NCBI RefSeq assembly: GCF_016894385.1
Contig: NZ_CP069812.1
Span: 1,860,001-1,924,000 of the forward strand
Direction: 5' to 3'
From: Cupriavidus oxalaticus
GTDB lineage: Bacteria; Pseudomonadota; Gammaproteobacteria; Burkholderiales; Burkholderiaceae
Length of the DNA stretch: 64,000 bases
A program made the translations under genes and the position numbers. This document shows positions 29,514-37,307 of the stretch, one piece after another (position 1 is the first letter of the stretch; each line of letters starts with the position of its first letter). The notes under the pieces were generated by a model that was given only the letters and a program-made list of their open reading frames with translations, was not told the DNA's origin and did no database searches.

Positions 29514-31313
29514 TCAGCCGAAGGTAAAGGCATAGGCCTGCGCACCGGTGTCCAGGAAGCGGATCTCGAAGGTATGCTCTCCCACCTTGCCGGCCTGGCG
29601 TACCAGTTGGTAGAGCCGCGTCTGCGTGACCGCACCGTTGCCGGCGGCATCGATGTCGGCGCCGTGGCTGTCGCCAGGGGGCTTGCCGTCGATCGTCACC
29701 AGGAAGCGCACCGCCCGGCCGTCGGGCGCCGGACCCAGCACCAGGTGCAGGTCGCGTGCATGGAAGCGATAGGCGATGCTGCCATCGGCCTTGTCGACGG
29801 TAGCCCGCTCGGCGCCCACGGTCCATTGGCCGGCCAGGCCCCACTGGTTGAGCCGGAGCTTGCCGACGCCGTACCGCTGCGGGGCATCCTGCCGCATGCC
29901 GCCCGGCGAGGCGAAGTTGGCCGCTTGCAGATAGCCCAGGTAGGTTTCGCCGGAGCGGAGATTGGACAGGTCCGGTGCGGCCTGGGCGCCTTCCGCAAGC
30001 GGGGCGACGACATCGCGCGCCGTGGACGGCTGGCCGGCTTCCGCCAGCAGCGCCTGGATCACACGCTCCGAGTTGGCGTAGTCGCCTTCGCCGAACTGGT
30101 GGTGGCGGATATTGCCGTGGGCATCGACAAAATACGCGGCGGGCCAGTAGCTGTTCCGGAAGGCGCGCCAGATGCGGTAGTCGCTGTCGACGGCGACGGG
30201 GAAGCCGATGCGGAAGTTCGCGACCGCGCGCTGCACGTTGTCCGGCGATTTTTCGAAAGCGAACTCGGGCGTGTGCACGCCGATCACCGTCAGGCCCTGG
30301 TCCTTGTACTTGTCCGCCCACGCGCGCAAATAGGGCAGGGTGCGGATGCAGTTGATGCAGGAGTATGTCCAGAAGTAGACCAGCGTGACTTTGCCGCGCA
30401 AGTGATCGCGCGTGAGCGGTGCCGAGTTGATCCATTGCACGGCGCCGTCGAGTGCCGGCATGCGGCCCTCCACTGGCAGGCGGCTCGGCATGGCCACCGG
30501 CATGTCATTGGCGGCCAGCAGCATGCCGGTGCCGGGCTCTGCCGCCGCGTGCGCGGCCTGGGGCGCAGGGCGCGCCTTGTGCAGCACGTCGACCAGCGCC
30601 TGTTCGATCCGCGCCGGCCCGCTCGCGGACAGGCGGGCCAGCAGGCCGGTGTCGGCGCCCAGCCCGATGGCAAGCACGCTGCCAAGCACGCCGGCACCCA
30701 GCCCCCGCCGCACCCATTCACCGGCACCCATCGACCGCTTCATGGCTGCCAACACGTGGGCGCCGATGCCGAGCGCGGCCGCCAGCGAGGTCGCCGCGCC
30801 CGCGGCATAGGCGGCCAGCGCCAGGGAGGTCGAGACGCTCGCGCCCTGCAGCGCCGCAGCGGTCAGCACTATGCCGAGGATCGGCCCCGCGCAGGGTGCC
30901 CATAGCATCCCGGTGGCGATGCCGAGCAGCAGCGATCCCCAGGGCGAAGGTGAGGCTGTCTGGGTCGAAGCTGAGGCCGCGGCAGCGTTGCCGGCCAGGC
31001 GGTTGCCAAGCGCCACCAGGGGCCGGGCCAGCGTATCCGCCACCTTTGGCAGGAGCAGGGAGAGCCCGAACAGTGCCAGCAGCGACAGCGCGGCCAGGCG
31101 CCCGTAGGCATTGGCCTGCACAGCCCAGGCGCCGCCGGCCGAGGCCAGCGTGGCGATGGCGGCAAAAGTCAGCGCCATGCCGGCCAGCATCGGCAGCTTG
31201 CCGCGCAGGAACGGCTGGCCGGCGCGGCTCAGCACGAAGGGCAGGACCGGCAGGATGCAGGGGCTCAGGATGGTCAGTACCCCCCCGAGGTAGGCGAGTA
31301 TCAGCAGGCTCAT
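29514..31313 (-). CDS. DipZ-like protein: CcdA-type membrane domain + redoxin + C-terminal domain
   Basis: A 599-residue fusion. Residues 1-245 are a CcdA/DsbD-like membrane domain with single conserved cysteines Cys19 (ILSPCILPVLP) and Cys141 (WAPCAGPILG). Residues about 285-430 form a periplasmic thioredoxin-like domain with Cys319-Ile-Asn-Cys322. The last 150 residues match the carbohydrate-binding-module-like domain of DipZ proteins (YLGYLQAANF ... FRFLDTGAQAYAF-type end). It should carry electrons from cytoplasmic thioredoxin to exported thiols. ATG 31313 begins the first membrane segment; the open frame upstream is non-coding. A GGTACA half-site lies 82 bp upstream. Confidence 0.9.
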   Translation of the reverse strand: MSLLILAYLGGVLTILSPCILPVLPFVLSRAGQPFLRGKLPMLAGMALTFAAIATLASAGGAWAVQANAYGRLAALSLLALFGLSLLLPKVADTLARPLVALGNRLAGNAAAASASTQTASPSPWGSLLLGIATGMLWAPCAGPILGIVLTAAALQGASVSTSLALAAYAAGAATSLAAALGIGAHVLAAMKRSMGAGEWVRRGLGAGVLGSVLAIGLGADTGLLARLSASGPARIEQALVDVLHKARPAPQAAHAAAEPGTGMLLAANDMPVAMPSRLPVEGRMPALDGAVQWINSAPLTRDHLRGKVTLVYFWTYSCINCIRTLPYLRAWADKYKDQGLTVIGVHTPEFAFEKSPDNVQRAVANFRIGFPVAVDSDYRIWRAFRNSYWPAAYFVDAHGNIRHHQFGEGDYANSERVIQALLAEAGQPSTARDVVAPLAEGAQAAPDLSNLRSGETYLGYLQAANFASPGGMRQDAPQRYGVGKLRLNQWGLAGQWTVGAERATVDKADGSIAYRFHARDLHLVLGPAPDGRAVRFLVTIDGKPPGDSHGADIDAAGNGAVTQTRLYQLVRQAGKVGEHTFEIRFLDTGAQAYAFTFG

Positions 31314-31394
31314 GATCAGTGTTTCCCACAGGGCTTGGCTTCCCCGTATCAGACACCGTCCGCGTAGCCGGATTGTGTCGTGGATCGGCGCCTG

Positions 31395-31439
31395 TGTACC
31401 GGATTGTCGAGCCCGTGCCGCCAGATACACTGCCATACA
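31395..31439. promoter_or_regulatory. operator-like cluster 2: TGTACC ... GATACA-n4-CATACA
   Basis: TGTACC starts at 31395, GATACA at 31424 and CATACA at 31434. Spacing is 29 bp between the inverse half-sites and 10 bp between direct ones, the same as in cluster 1, and flanking bases are also partly shared (CGGA-TTGT versus CGGA-CTGT; CCAGATACA in both). It lies 82 bp upstream of the dipZ-like start codon. Confidence 0.55.
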
Positions 31440-31557
31440 AAAACCTGCCGCGGCACGCATCGGGCAGGGCGAAAGCGTCCCGCCGGTCTGCTCAACATCG
31501 AGAGTGTCGAGAGCGTCGTATTCGCACCCGCCCTGGCTGAGCGGGACGGTCCGGCGA

Positions 31558-31584
31558 CGTACCGACTTTGTACGCCTTTGTATC
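31558..31584. promoter_or_regulatory. operator-like cluster 3: CGTACC, TGTACG, TGTATC
   Basis: Three half-sites in the same orientation start at 31558, 31569 and 31579, that is 11 and 10 bp apart. They lie in the 431-bp region between the dipZ-like gene and repeat protein 3, about 160 bp upstream of the latter. The rest of that region (31314-31744) shows no gene. Confidence 0.45.
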
Positions 31585-31744
31585 AACGCGACCTCCCGAC
31601 ACGTCCGGCGACAAAAGTGCCGCCCATCCGCTAAGGGGCAGATACATCGGTCGCCTTCAATGCAATCCGTGGCACGGCGGTGAACTGCAACACAAGCAAT
31701 CCCGGTGAGCCGCAACTCCGATGACCATTTACTGGAAGCTGATC

Positions 31745-32080
31745 ATGACTGCCAACACTGCAAAGACTGTCAATATTGCCAAGCGTTTTGTCTTCGCCAT
31801 CGCCCTGCTGGCCGCCGCCGCTGGCGCACAGGCCGCGTCGTCCGGCGTCGGTGCGCGCGACCCGTACACCGACGGCGCCCGTGCCGTGCACGATGCGCGC
31901 AGTCCGTTCAACGACGGCGCCCGCTCGGTGCAGTCGCCGCGCAGCCCGTACAGCGACGGCGCCCGCTATGTCGATCCGTTCACGGACGGCGCACATTCGC
32001 TGGCCGGCATGGATCGCACCGGCGTATCGGCCGAGCCGGCGCGCAGCATCGACCCGTACCTGGACGGTGCCTACGCCTGA
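31745..32080 (+). CDS. exported DGA-repeat protein 3
   Basis: A 111-residue protein with a Sec signal peptide (RFVFAIALLAAAAGAQA, cleavage near residue 30). Mature repeats are DPYTDGAR, SPFNDGAR, SPYSDGAR, DPFTDGAH and DPYLDGAY. Between the last two lies the block LAGMDRTGVSAEPARSID, nearly identical to the N-terminal block of repeat protein 2. It has no cysteine. ATG 31745 with GGAAG six bases upstream is chosen; ATG 31721 in frame is an alternative. The gene lies between the dipZ-like gene (divergent) and a TlpA-like gene (same direction, 131 bp downstream). Confidence 0.8.
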   Translation: MTANTAKTVNIAKRFVFAIALLAAAAGAQAASSGVGARDPYTDGARAVHDARSPFNDGARSVQSPRSPYSDGARYVDPFTDGAHSLAGMDRTGVSAEPARSIDPYLDGAYA

Positions 32081-32211
32081 CGCCATGCAACCTGGGTGGC
32101 CAGGGCCGCATCAGGCGCGGAGCGCGCCGATTCGCCGCGCTCCGGCAGACGCCGGAGCGGACGGGCCCCTGGGGCATCCGCTTCCCTCACAATTCTGCAC
32201 GGACCAGTATC

Positions 32212-32766
32212 ATGCGCACGACGTTATACCGCCTCGTACCGATAGGGCTGCTGATAGGGCTGCTGATCGCGGCAGCCGGAATTGCCGCCTTCGGCCAGCG
32301 AGGCCTCGCACCGGCCGTTGGCGACCAGGGTCGCGCGCCCGAGTTCGCAGGGATCCATCAGTGGCTGAACTCGCCGCCGCTGTCCATGGAGGGCCTGCGC
32401 GGTAAAGTCGTGCTGGTCGATTTCTGGACCTATGCCTGCGGCAACTGCATCAACACGCTGCCATACGTAAAGCAGTGGCACCACAAGTACAAGGACCAGG
32501 GCCTGGTCGTGGTGGGCGTCCACACGCCGGAATTCCCGTTCGAGAGATCGACCGCCAACGTGCAGGCGGCGATCAGGCGCTTCGATATCCGCTATCCGGT
32601 TGCCCTGGACAATGCCTACGCCACGTGGTCAGCCTTCAGCAACCAGTACTGGCCCGCCCTCTACCTGATCGATGCCAATGGGCGCATCGTGTACAAGCAC
32701 TATGGCGAGGGCAGCTACGCCGAAACCGAGGACACCATCCGCAAGCTGCTGGCGCAACGCCAGTAA
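32212..32766 (+). CDS. membrane-anchored TlpA/redoxin-family protein
   Basis: A 184-residue protein with an uncleaved N-terminal membrane segment (LVPIGLLIGLLIAAAGIAAF) and a periplasmic thioredoxin fold with Cys76-Gly-Asn-Cys79 (DFWTYACGNCINTLPY). It is strikingly similar to the redoxin part of the DipZ-like protein 1 kb away: both share WLNS/WINS, LRGKV, FWTYxCxNCIxTLPY, KYKDQGL, GVHTPEFxFE and YWPA. The two probably arose by duplication of the domain. It may receive electrons from the DipZ membrane domain. Cys76 and Cys79 differ from the DipZ site in the two middle residues (GN versus IN). Confidence 0.87.
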   Translation: MRTTLYRLVPIGLLIGLLIAAAGIAAFGQRGLAPAVGDQGRAPEFAGIHQWLNSPPLSMEGLRGKVVLVDFWTYACGNCINTLPYVKQWHHKYKDQGLVVVGVHTPEFPFERSTANVQAAIRRFDIRYPVALDNAYATWSAFSNQYWPALYLIDANGRIVYKHYGEGSYAETEDTIRKLLAQRQ

Positions 32767-32832
32767 GCGCCTCGCACAGATCTCACGGACGGGATTTCAC
32801 GGACGCGCGGCAAAGCCGCGCCAGTGGATATA

Positions 32833-32853
32833 GGCCGCGCTGGCAGCGCGGCC
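32833..32853 (+). terminator. GC hairpin downstream of the TlpA-like gene
   Basis: GGCCGCGCT and AGCGCGGCC form a perfect 9-bp stem with a GGC loop, followed by only TTT. It is a possible terminator for the TlpA-like gene, 67 bp after its stop, with weak T-tract support. The rest of 32767-33067 shows nothing else. Confidence 0.45.
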
Positions 32854-33067
32854 TTTGGCCGTCCGTTTGCTGGTCATGATTACATCGGTGAGCGCCTGCG
32901 CGTCACCGAGTCAGTGCCGATACCCGTCTGCCGTTTTTCCACGCGCTCTCGCCGGGGCATGCCGCTCCATATGCAGCGGTGGCCGGAACCACCAAGCTCC
33001 GAAGCGAGTGCTGACAGGGTCATGGCAGCCAGTATCAATACTCTGCGCAGCATGGCGGTTCGCCCCG

Positions 33068-34120
33068 TCAGCGCTTGTCGACGTCCAGTACCGCCTGCGC
33101 AAAGGCCGTGGGCGCTTCCTGCGGCGGATTGTGGCCAATCCCGCCGGCCAGGTCCCGATGCTCGTAGCGGCCGGTGAACTTGCTGGCATAGGTGCCGGGT
33201 TTGGGGTGCGGCGCGCCGTTGGCATCGGCTTCGATGGTGATGGTGGGCACGCTGATGGCCGGCGCCGTGGCGAGGCGCTTCTCGAAGTCGTCGAACCGGG
33301 CCTCGCCGGCAGCCAGCCCCAGCCGCCAGCGATAGTTGTGAATGGTAATGGCCACGTGATCCGGATTGTCGAAGGCGGCGGCACTGCGGTCGAACGTGGC
33401 GTCATCGAAATCCCACTTCGGCGACGCCAGCTTCCAGATCAGCCTGGCGAACTGCCGGGTGTACTGCTTGTAGCCGGCCTGGCCGCGGTCCGTGGCGAAA
33501 TAGAACTGGTACCACCACTGGAGCTCGGCCTCGGGCGGCAGCGGCTGCTTGCCGGCCGCCTGGTTGCCGATCAGGTAGCCGCTGACCGCAACCAGTCCCC
33601 TGCAGCGGTCCGGCCAGAGGGCGGCCATGATGGCGGCGGTGCGCGCGCCCCAGTCAAAGCCGGCCACCACGGCGTTGCGGATGTTGAGCGCGTCCATCAG
33701 GGCGATCATGTCGACGGCGATTGCCGAAGGCTGCCCGTTGCGCATGGTGTCGGCGGAAAGGAAAGTCGTCGAACCATAGCCACGCAGGTAGGGAACGATC
33801 ACCCGGTAGCCGCGGGCCGCCAGCAACGGCGCCACGTCGACGAAGCTGTGGATATCGTAGGGCCAGCCGTGCAGCAGCAGCGCGACGGGCCCGTCGGCCG
33901 GGCCTGCCTCGGCGTAGCCGACGTTCAGCACCCCGGCGCGGACATGCTTGATCGGGCCGAAGGTCTTGTGGGTGCCTGGTGCCGTCGCCGGCAGGGGTGC
34001 CGCCCTGGGCATCGCGGTTTGCGCGCGGGCGGCCTGCGACAGGCCCAGCTGCGCGGCGGCCAGCGCCATCGTTGCTGCGCCCAGAAAGCCTCGACGAGGC
34101 AAATCGATCGTGTTCGACAT
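33068..34120 (-). CDS. Tat-exported alpha/beta hydrolase (epoxide-hydrolase-like)
   Basis: A 350-residue protein with a twin-arginine signal (LPRRGFLGAATMALAAAQ). The alpha/beta hydrolase fold shows HGWPYD (84-89, oxyanion region) and a nucleophile elbow GFDWGAR with Asp156 rather than Ser. The late GIGHNPPQE supplies the catalytic His. An Asp nucleophile points to epoxide hydrolases or dehalogenases rather than esterases. ATG 34120 follows AGGAGAAG. A GATACA-type operator lies 83 bp upstream. The natural substrate is unknown; export is unusual for an epoxide hydrolase-like enzyme. Confidence 0.85.
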   Translation of the reverse strand: MSNTIDLPRRGFLGAATMALAAAQLGLSQAARAQTAMPRAAPLPATAPGTHKTFGPIKHVRAGVLNVGYAEAGPADGPVALLLHGWPYDIHSFVDVAPLLAARGYRVIVPYLRGYGSTTFLSADTMRNGQPSAIAVDMIALMDALNIRNAVVAGFDWGARTAAIMAALWPDRCRGLVAVSGYLIGNQAAGKQPLPPEAELQWWYQFYFATDRGQAGYKQYTRQFARLIWKLASPKWDFDDATFDRSAAAFDNPDHVAITIHNYRWRLGLAAGEARFDDFEKRLATAPAISVPTITIEADANGAPHPKPGTYASKFTGRYEHRDLAGGIGHNPPQEAPTAFAQAVLDVDKR

Positions 34121-34202
34121 CTTCTTCTCCTGTATGCGGAATCAACCTGAGGCTGAGTGTAGGAGGCCGTGGCAAGCGGCATGTGTCGAACGTCATGAGT
34201 TT

Positions 34203-34247
34203 TGTACCGCCATGTATATGCCGGCGTCTGCCAAATGTGCTGATACA
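34203..34247. promoter_or_regulatory. operator-like cluster 4: TGTACC, TGTATA ... GATACA
   Basis: TGTACC starts at 34203 and TGTATA at 34213 (10-bp period), with GATACA at 34242, 29 bp after TGTATA. This is the same geometry as clusters 1 and 2. The near edge is 83 bp upstream of the exported hydrolase start codon, and the only other neighbour is the 3' end of the NDH-like gene. Confidence 0.5.
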
Positions 34248-34317
34248 AAGCGATCGCCCCATGAAATGCAAAGAGGGCGATCCCCCGGATCGCCCCTTTC
34301 CTTCCTGCCTTGTGCCC

Positions 34318-35529
34318 TCAGGCCACGACGATGTGCCGCGGGTCAGCCAAGGCAAGCGCTTCTTCACGACTGGCGCTCGGGGGATAGATCCACTCGGTAT
34401 TGATCCGCGTCTTCAGCGCCTTGGCGACGCCGCCCGTCATCTTCACCTGGCGGTTCCAGCCTTCCGTGTAGACAGCACCCCAGGGCCCCAGGTCCAGGCA
34501 GGTCACGTACTTCGGCTGGCTATAAGGGATTTGCGCCGCGCCCACCAGGTCTGCTGCCACGTTGTGGCCCGCCGAGCGGCCGAGATTCATGGCGTGCTGG
34601 CAAGACATGGTGGCGAAGTTGCCTTCGTCATCGGTCGCGGCATAGGCGCAGTCGCCGGTGGCGAACACCGCGTCGACCCCCTTGACCTTCAGGTTGCGGT
34701 CAACATGAAGCCGGCCGAAGTTGTCCCGCTCTGCCGGAATCTGTGCGGTGAGTTCGCTGGCCCGGGCACCCGCCGTCCAGATCACGGTGTCTGCCTCGAT
34801 GCGCTCCCCGTTCTCGAGCGTGACGCCTTTTGCATCAACAGCCGCGACACCCGAGCCGAGCTTCCATGTCACCCCAAGCTCGGTCAGCGCCTGCGTGATG
34901 ACCGGACGCGGACCCTCGCCCAGGTCAGGGCCGATCTCGGCATTGCGCTCGACCATGATCACGTTCACGGCAGCGTCCTCGCCGAGGACCTCGCGCAGGC
35001 GAGCCGGCATTTCGGCAGCTGTCTCGATACCGGTAAAGCCGGCACCCGCGATTACCACCGTATTGCGGCCGCGGCCCTCCGGGCGGGAGGCCAGGCCATG
35101 GATATGCGCTTCAAGTTCCGCTGCGTCAGCGACCTGGTCGACATTGAAGGCATGCTGGTCCAGCCCCGGAATCTGCGGCCGGAACAGGCGGCTTCCTGCG
35201 GCAAGCACCAGACGGTCATAGCTGATGCGCTGGCGCGGCGCATCCGCGCCAACGCCCGCAACGCTCACCGCCTGGTTTGCGACATCGATGTGCTCCACCT
35301 TGCCCTGGATGAACCTGACGCCAACAGCCTGGAAGATGTCCTGCAGCGGCGCTTTCATCCCGTTCGGATTCTGCTCGTAGAGGCGAGGGCGGACGTGCAG
35401 TTCCGGCTTCGGTGCGACAAGGGCGATCTCCACATCGGTGCGCCCAACCTGGTCAAGCAAACGGGCCGAAGCCAGCGCGCTCCACATGCCGGCAAAGCCG
35501 GCGCCGATGACAAGAATCCGCTTGGACAT
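34318..35529 (-). CDS. NDH-2-like FAD-dependent NAD(P)H dehydrogenase
   Basis: A 403-residue flavoprotein with two dinucleotide-binding motifs (GAGFAG at 9-14, and VIAGAGFTGIETAAEMPARL in the middle) and the FAD motif VDAVFATGDCAYA. It resembles type II NADH:quinone reductases but has no obvious C-terminal amphipathic anchor, so membrane quinone reduction is uncertain. It is divergent from the cupin gene. The shared region carries two copies of a CTACGA-type palindrome, so both genes are probably under one repressor. Confidence 0.85.
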   Translation of the reverse strand: MSKRILVIGAGFAGMWSALASARLLDQVGRTDVEIALVAPKPELHVRPRLYEQNPNGMKAPLQDIFQAVGVRFIQGKVEHIDVANQAVSVAGVGADAPRQRISYDRLVLAAGSRLFRPQIPGLDQHAFNVDQVADAAELEAHIHGLASRPEGRGRNTVVIAGAGFTGIETAAEMPARLREVLGEDAAVNVIMVERNAEIGPDLGEGPRPVITQALTELGVTWKLGSGVAAVDAKGVTLENGERIEADTVIWTAGARASELTAQIPAERDNFGRLHVDRNLKVKGVDAVFATGDCAYAATDDEGNFATMSCQHAMNLGRSAGHNVAADLVGAAQIPYSQPKYVTCLDLGPWGAVYTEGWNRQVKMTGGVAKALKTRINTEWIYPPSASREEALALADPRHIVVA

Positions 35530-35614
35530 CTTTCATGCTCCTGAACAAATCTCATATAACAGGCCGACGCCGCTGCGGCGTAGCGCGCCCGATCTAAACA
35601 GCGAGCGCTCATCC

Positions 35615-35657
35615 GCGCCGCATAACTACGATCATAGTAGTCGTAGTTATGCGGCGC
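35615..35657. promoter_or_regulatory. 17-bp perfect inverted repeat containing operator copy A
   Basis: Arms 35615-35631 and 35641-35657 are perfectly complementary (GCGCCGCATAACTACGA and its reverse complement) with a 9-base loop. A run of seven T follows at 35662-35668, so it could also act as a terminator hairpin. The inner part, 35626-35648 (ACTACGA...TCGTAGT), matches 35730-35752 at about 19 of 23 positions. Confidence 0.7.
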
Positions 35658-35729
35658 AAGATTTTTTTCGACTGCTACCCGCGGACCCGCGCGCCTGGCT
35701 TGCGCTCCGGCACGCAATCCATTATCGTT

Positions 35730-35752
35730 ACTACGACTTATGTAGTCGTAGT
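35730..35752. promoter_or_regulatory. operator copy B, ACTACGAC...GTCGTAGT
   Basis: An 8-bp perfect inverted repeat with a 7-base spacer, just upstream of the cupin ribosome binding site and 104 bp from copy A. The paired sites suggest a dimeric repressor controlling the divergent NDH-like and cupin genes. No obvious cognate regulator gene is adjacent. Confidence 0.6.
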
Positions 35753-35767
35753 TTAAAGGAGATAGAC

Positions 35768-36193
35768 ATGAAACCCAAACGCCTGCTTTTGTCCCTCATG
35801 GCCGCCACAACGATGGCATTCTGTGGCGCCGCAGCCGCGCATGGAACCGGCGAGACGGTGAAGGAGAACTTTGCCCGACCCGTCACCAACATCCCGGGCA
35901 AATCACTGATCGCAGTGGAAGTGCTTTATCCGCCCGGGGCTGCCTCCGCACCGCATTTCCACGCCAAGTCGGCATTCATCTATGCCTATGTCGTCACAGG
36001 CAGCATTGCGAGCAAGGTCGACAATGGGCCGGAACGCATCTACAAGGCGGGCGAGAGCTTCCATGAGGAGCCCGGATCGCACCATGCAGTCAGCCGCAAC
36101 GCGAGCAAGTCAAAGCCCGCCAAACTGCTGGCCGTGTTTGTGGTGGACAGCGATGACAAGGAACTGACGACGTTGGAAAGGAGCGCGAAATGA
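35768..36193 (+). CDS. exported cupin-domain protein
   Basis: A 141-residue protein with a Sec signal peptide (LLLSLMAATTMAFCGAAAAHG). The mature part is a small cupin with metal-ligand-type histidines in APHFHAKSAFIYAYVVTGSIASKVDNGPERIYKAGESF and the second motif EEPGSHHAVSRNAS. Single-domain periplasmic cupins of this kind have no settled function. ATG 35768 follows a strong AAGGAGATAGAC. The gene is divergent from the NDH-like gene and sits directly behind a palindromic operator, so it is probably induced together with it. Confidence 0.84.
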   Translation: MKPKRLLLSLMAATTMAFCGAAAAHGTGETVKENFARPVTNIPGKSLIAVEVLYPPGAASAPHFHAKSAFIYAYVVTGSIASKVDNGPERIYKAGESFHEEPGSHHAVSRNASKSKPAKLLAVFVVDSDDKELTTLERSAK

Positions 36194-36270
36194 GGCTCGC
36201 GATCAGCTTCCCATGCCCGGCGCCGCCAGACCCCTGATCCTGACTATCCTGGCTGGACTTGCCTTGACTC

Positions 36271-36729
36271 TCAGTGGCGGTGGGCGCCTGATGCCTTCAC
36301 GTCCGGCACCGTGACTGCCACGGACTCGGTAGCGAGGATCTTGTGGCTGGGGTCGGCAAGCTCCAGGCGGATCTTGTGATCCCCGGGAGCAAGGCCGACC
36401 ACGATAACTGGATCAAGACTGGTATGTGCCCATGTGCCGCGCCAATCGTCGATGGTCACGTGAAGATGACCGATTCGCGGAGATACCTTGACGGCATCTT
36501 GTCCGAAGACCGGCATCACACGAAAGTTCTCTGTCTTGAATTGAATGATCACCACGCCGCGTGCCAATGGGTCGGCCAGCGGAGGGTAGGCGACGAGCCT
36601 CGGCGCTGCTTCCGACTCGAGCGGAAGAATCGCGGGGGGCTGCCCGACTTCCGGTCGCTGCTGCGCCAATGCGGGAACGCATACCGTGAACGATACGATT
36701 GTTGCAAACAGCCTGAACGAATTTAGCAT
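36271..36729 (-). CDS. DUF6130 family exported protein
   Basis: A 152-residue protein with a Sec signal peptide (LFATIVSFTVCVPALAQ). The mature part contains RGVVIIQFKTENFRVMPVFGQDAVKVSPRIGHLHVTIDD and VIVVGLAPGDHKIRLELADPSHKIL, a beta-sandwich-like pattern I associate with DUF6130. The role is unknown. The ATG follows AAAGGAAC. Its neighbours are exported or oxidant-related (cupin, Ohr), so it may belong to the same stress set. Confidence 0.75.
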   Translation of the reverse strand: MLNSFRLFATIVSFTVCVPALAQQRPEVGQPPAILPLESEAAPRLVAYPPLADPLARGVVIIQFKTENFRVMPVFGQDAVKVSPRIGHLHVTIDDWRGTWAHTSLDPVIVVGLAPGDHKIRLELADPSHKILATESVAVTVPDVKASGAHRH

Positions 36730-36813
36730 GATGTTCCTTTGGGCGCGCCAATCCTGTACAAGGCCGGCGCTTCGTGCTGGTTCTGTCAGATGAAGCGCCG
36801 CCGGCTAGCCCGA

Positions 36814-37227
36814 CTACACAAGCAGCGTTACGACGTCAATATTGCCGCGTGTGGCCTTCGAATACGGGCACGTCTGGTGCGCTGTCGCAATCAGAGCCTC
36901 CGCCAGCTCACGGTCGATGCCCGGGAGGCTCACGTGAAGCCGAGCCTGCAGCAAATAGCCGTCGTCATTCATGCCCAGATCGATCTCCGCATCAATGGCA
37001 GTCTCTTTGGGTAGGGCAATTCCCTTCGTCTGCGCAGCTTTGCCAAGGGCGCCGATAAAACACGCCGACCAGCCGGCCGCGAGCAACTGCTCAGGGTTCG
37101 TTCCGGTGCCAGTGCCCAGATGAGACAGTTTGATGTCCAGGTGACCATCAGAGCTACGTGCTGCGCCGTCCCGTCCACCTGTGGTACGGGTCTTTCCAGT
37201 GTAAATAACCTTTTCCAGTCGAGGCAT
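36814..37227 (-). CDS. ohr: organic hydroperoxide resistance protein
   Basis: A 137-residue OsmC/Ohr-family thiol peroxidase. The two catalytic cysteines are Cys56 (LLAAGWSACFIGAL) and Cys120 (AHQTCPYSKATRGNIDV), with the spacing and surroundings of Ohr rather than OsmC. It reduces organic hydroperoxides using lipoylated proteins in characterised relatives. No ohrR (MarR) gene is next to it; instead an Rrf2-type regulator is divergent, and GATACA-type half-sites fill the gap, the nearest 81 bp upstream of its ATG. Confidence 0.92.
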   Translation of the reverse strand: MPRLEKVIYTGKTRTTGGRDGAARSSDGHLDIKLSHLGTGTGTNPEQLLAAGWSACFIGALGKAAQTKGIALPKETAIDAEIDLGMNDDGYLLQARLHVSLPGIDRELAEALIATAHQTCPYSKATRGNIDVVTLLV

Positions 37228-37307
37228 TGCGATGCTCCAAAATTTGCATTCAAAGAAAGCGCAGGAGGAGGGCTCCCGCTGCTTCGGAGGACATTAGATT
37301 CGACCCA

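Noticed and set aside
28045..30435. A 796-codon minus-strand frame opposite the RclA-like gene and in another frame of the dipZ-like gene
   Set aside because: The product is low-complexity and matches nothing; both covered genes have clear domains.
33979..35544. A 521-codon plus-strand frame opposite the NDH-like gene
   Set aside because: No motif, no binding site and complete overlap with a clear flavoprotein gene.
35615..35668. Hairpin plus T-run read as a plain terminator
   Set aside because: No plus-strand gene ends upstream of it (the neighbour is on the minus strand and starts there), and its core is duplicated 104 bp away, so an operator reading is preferred.
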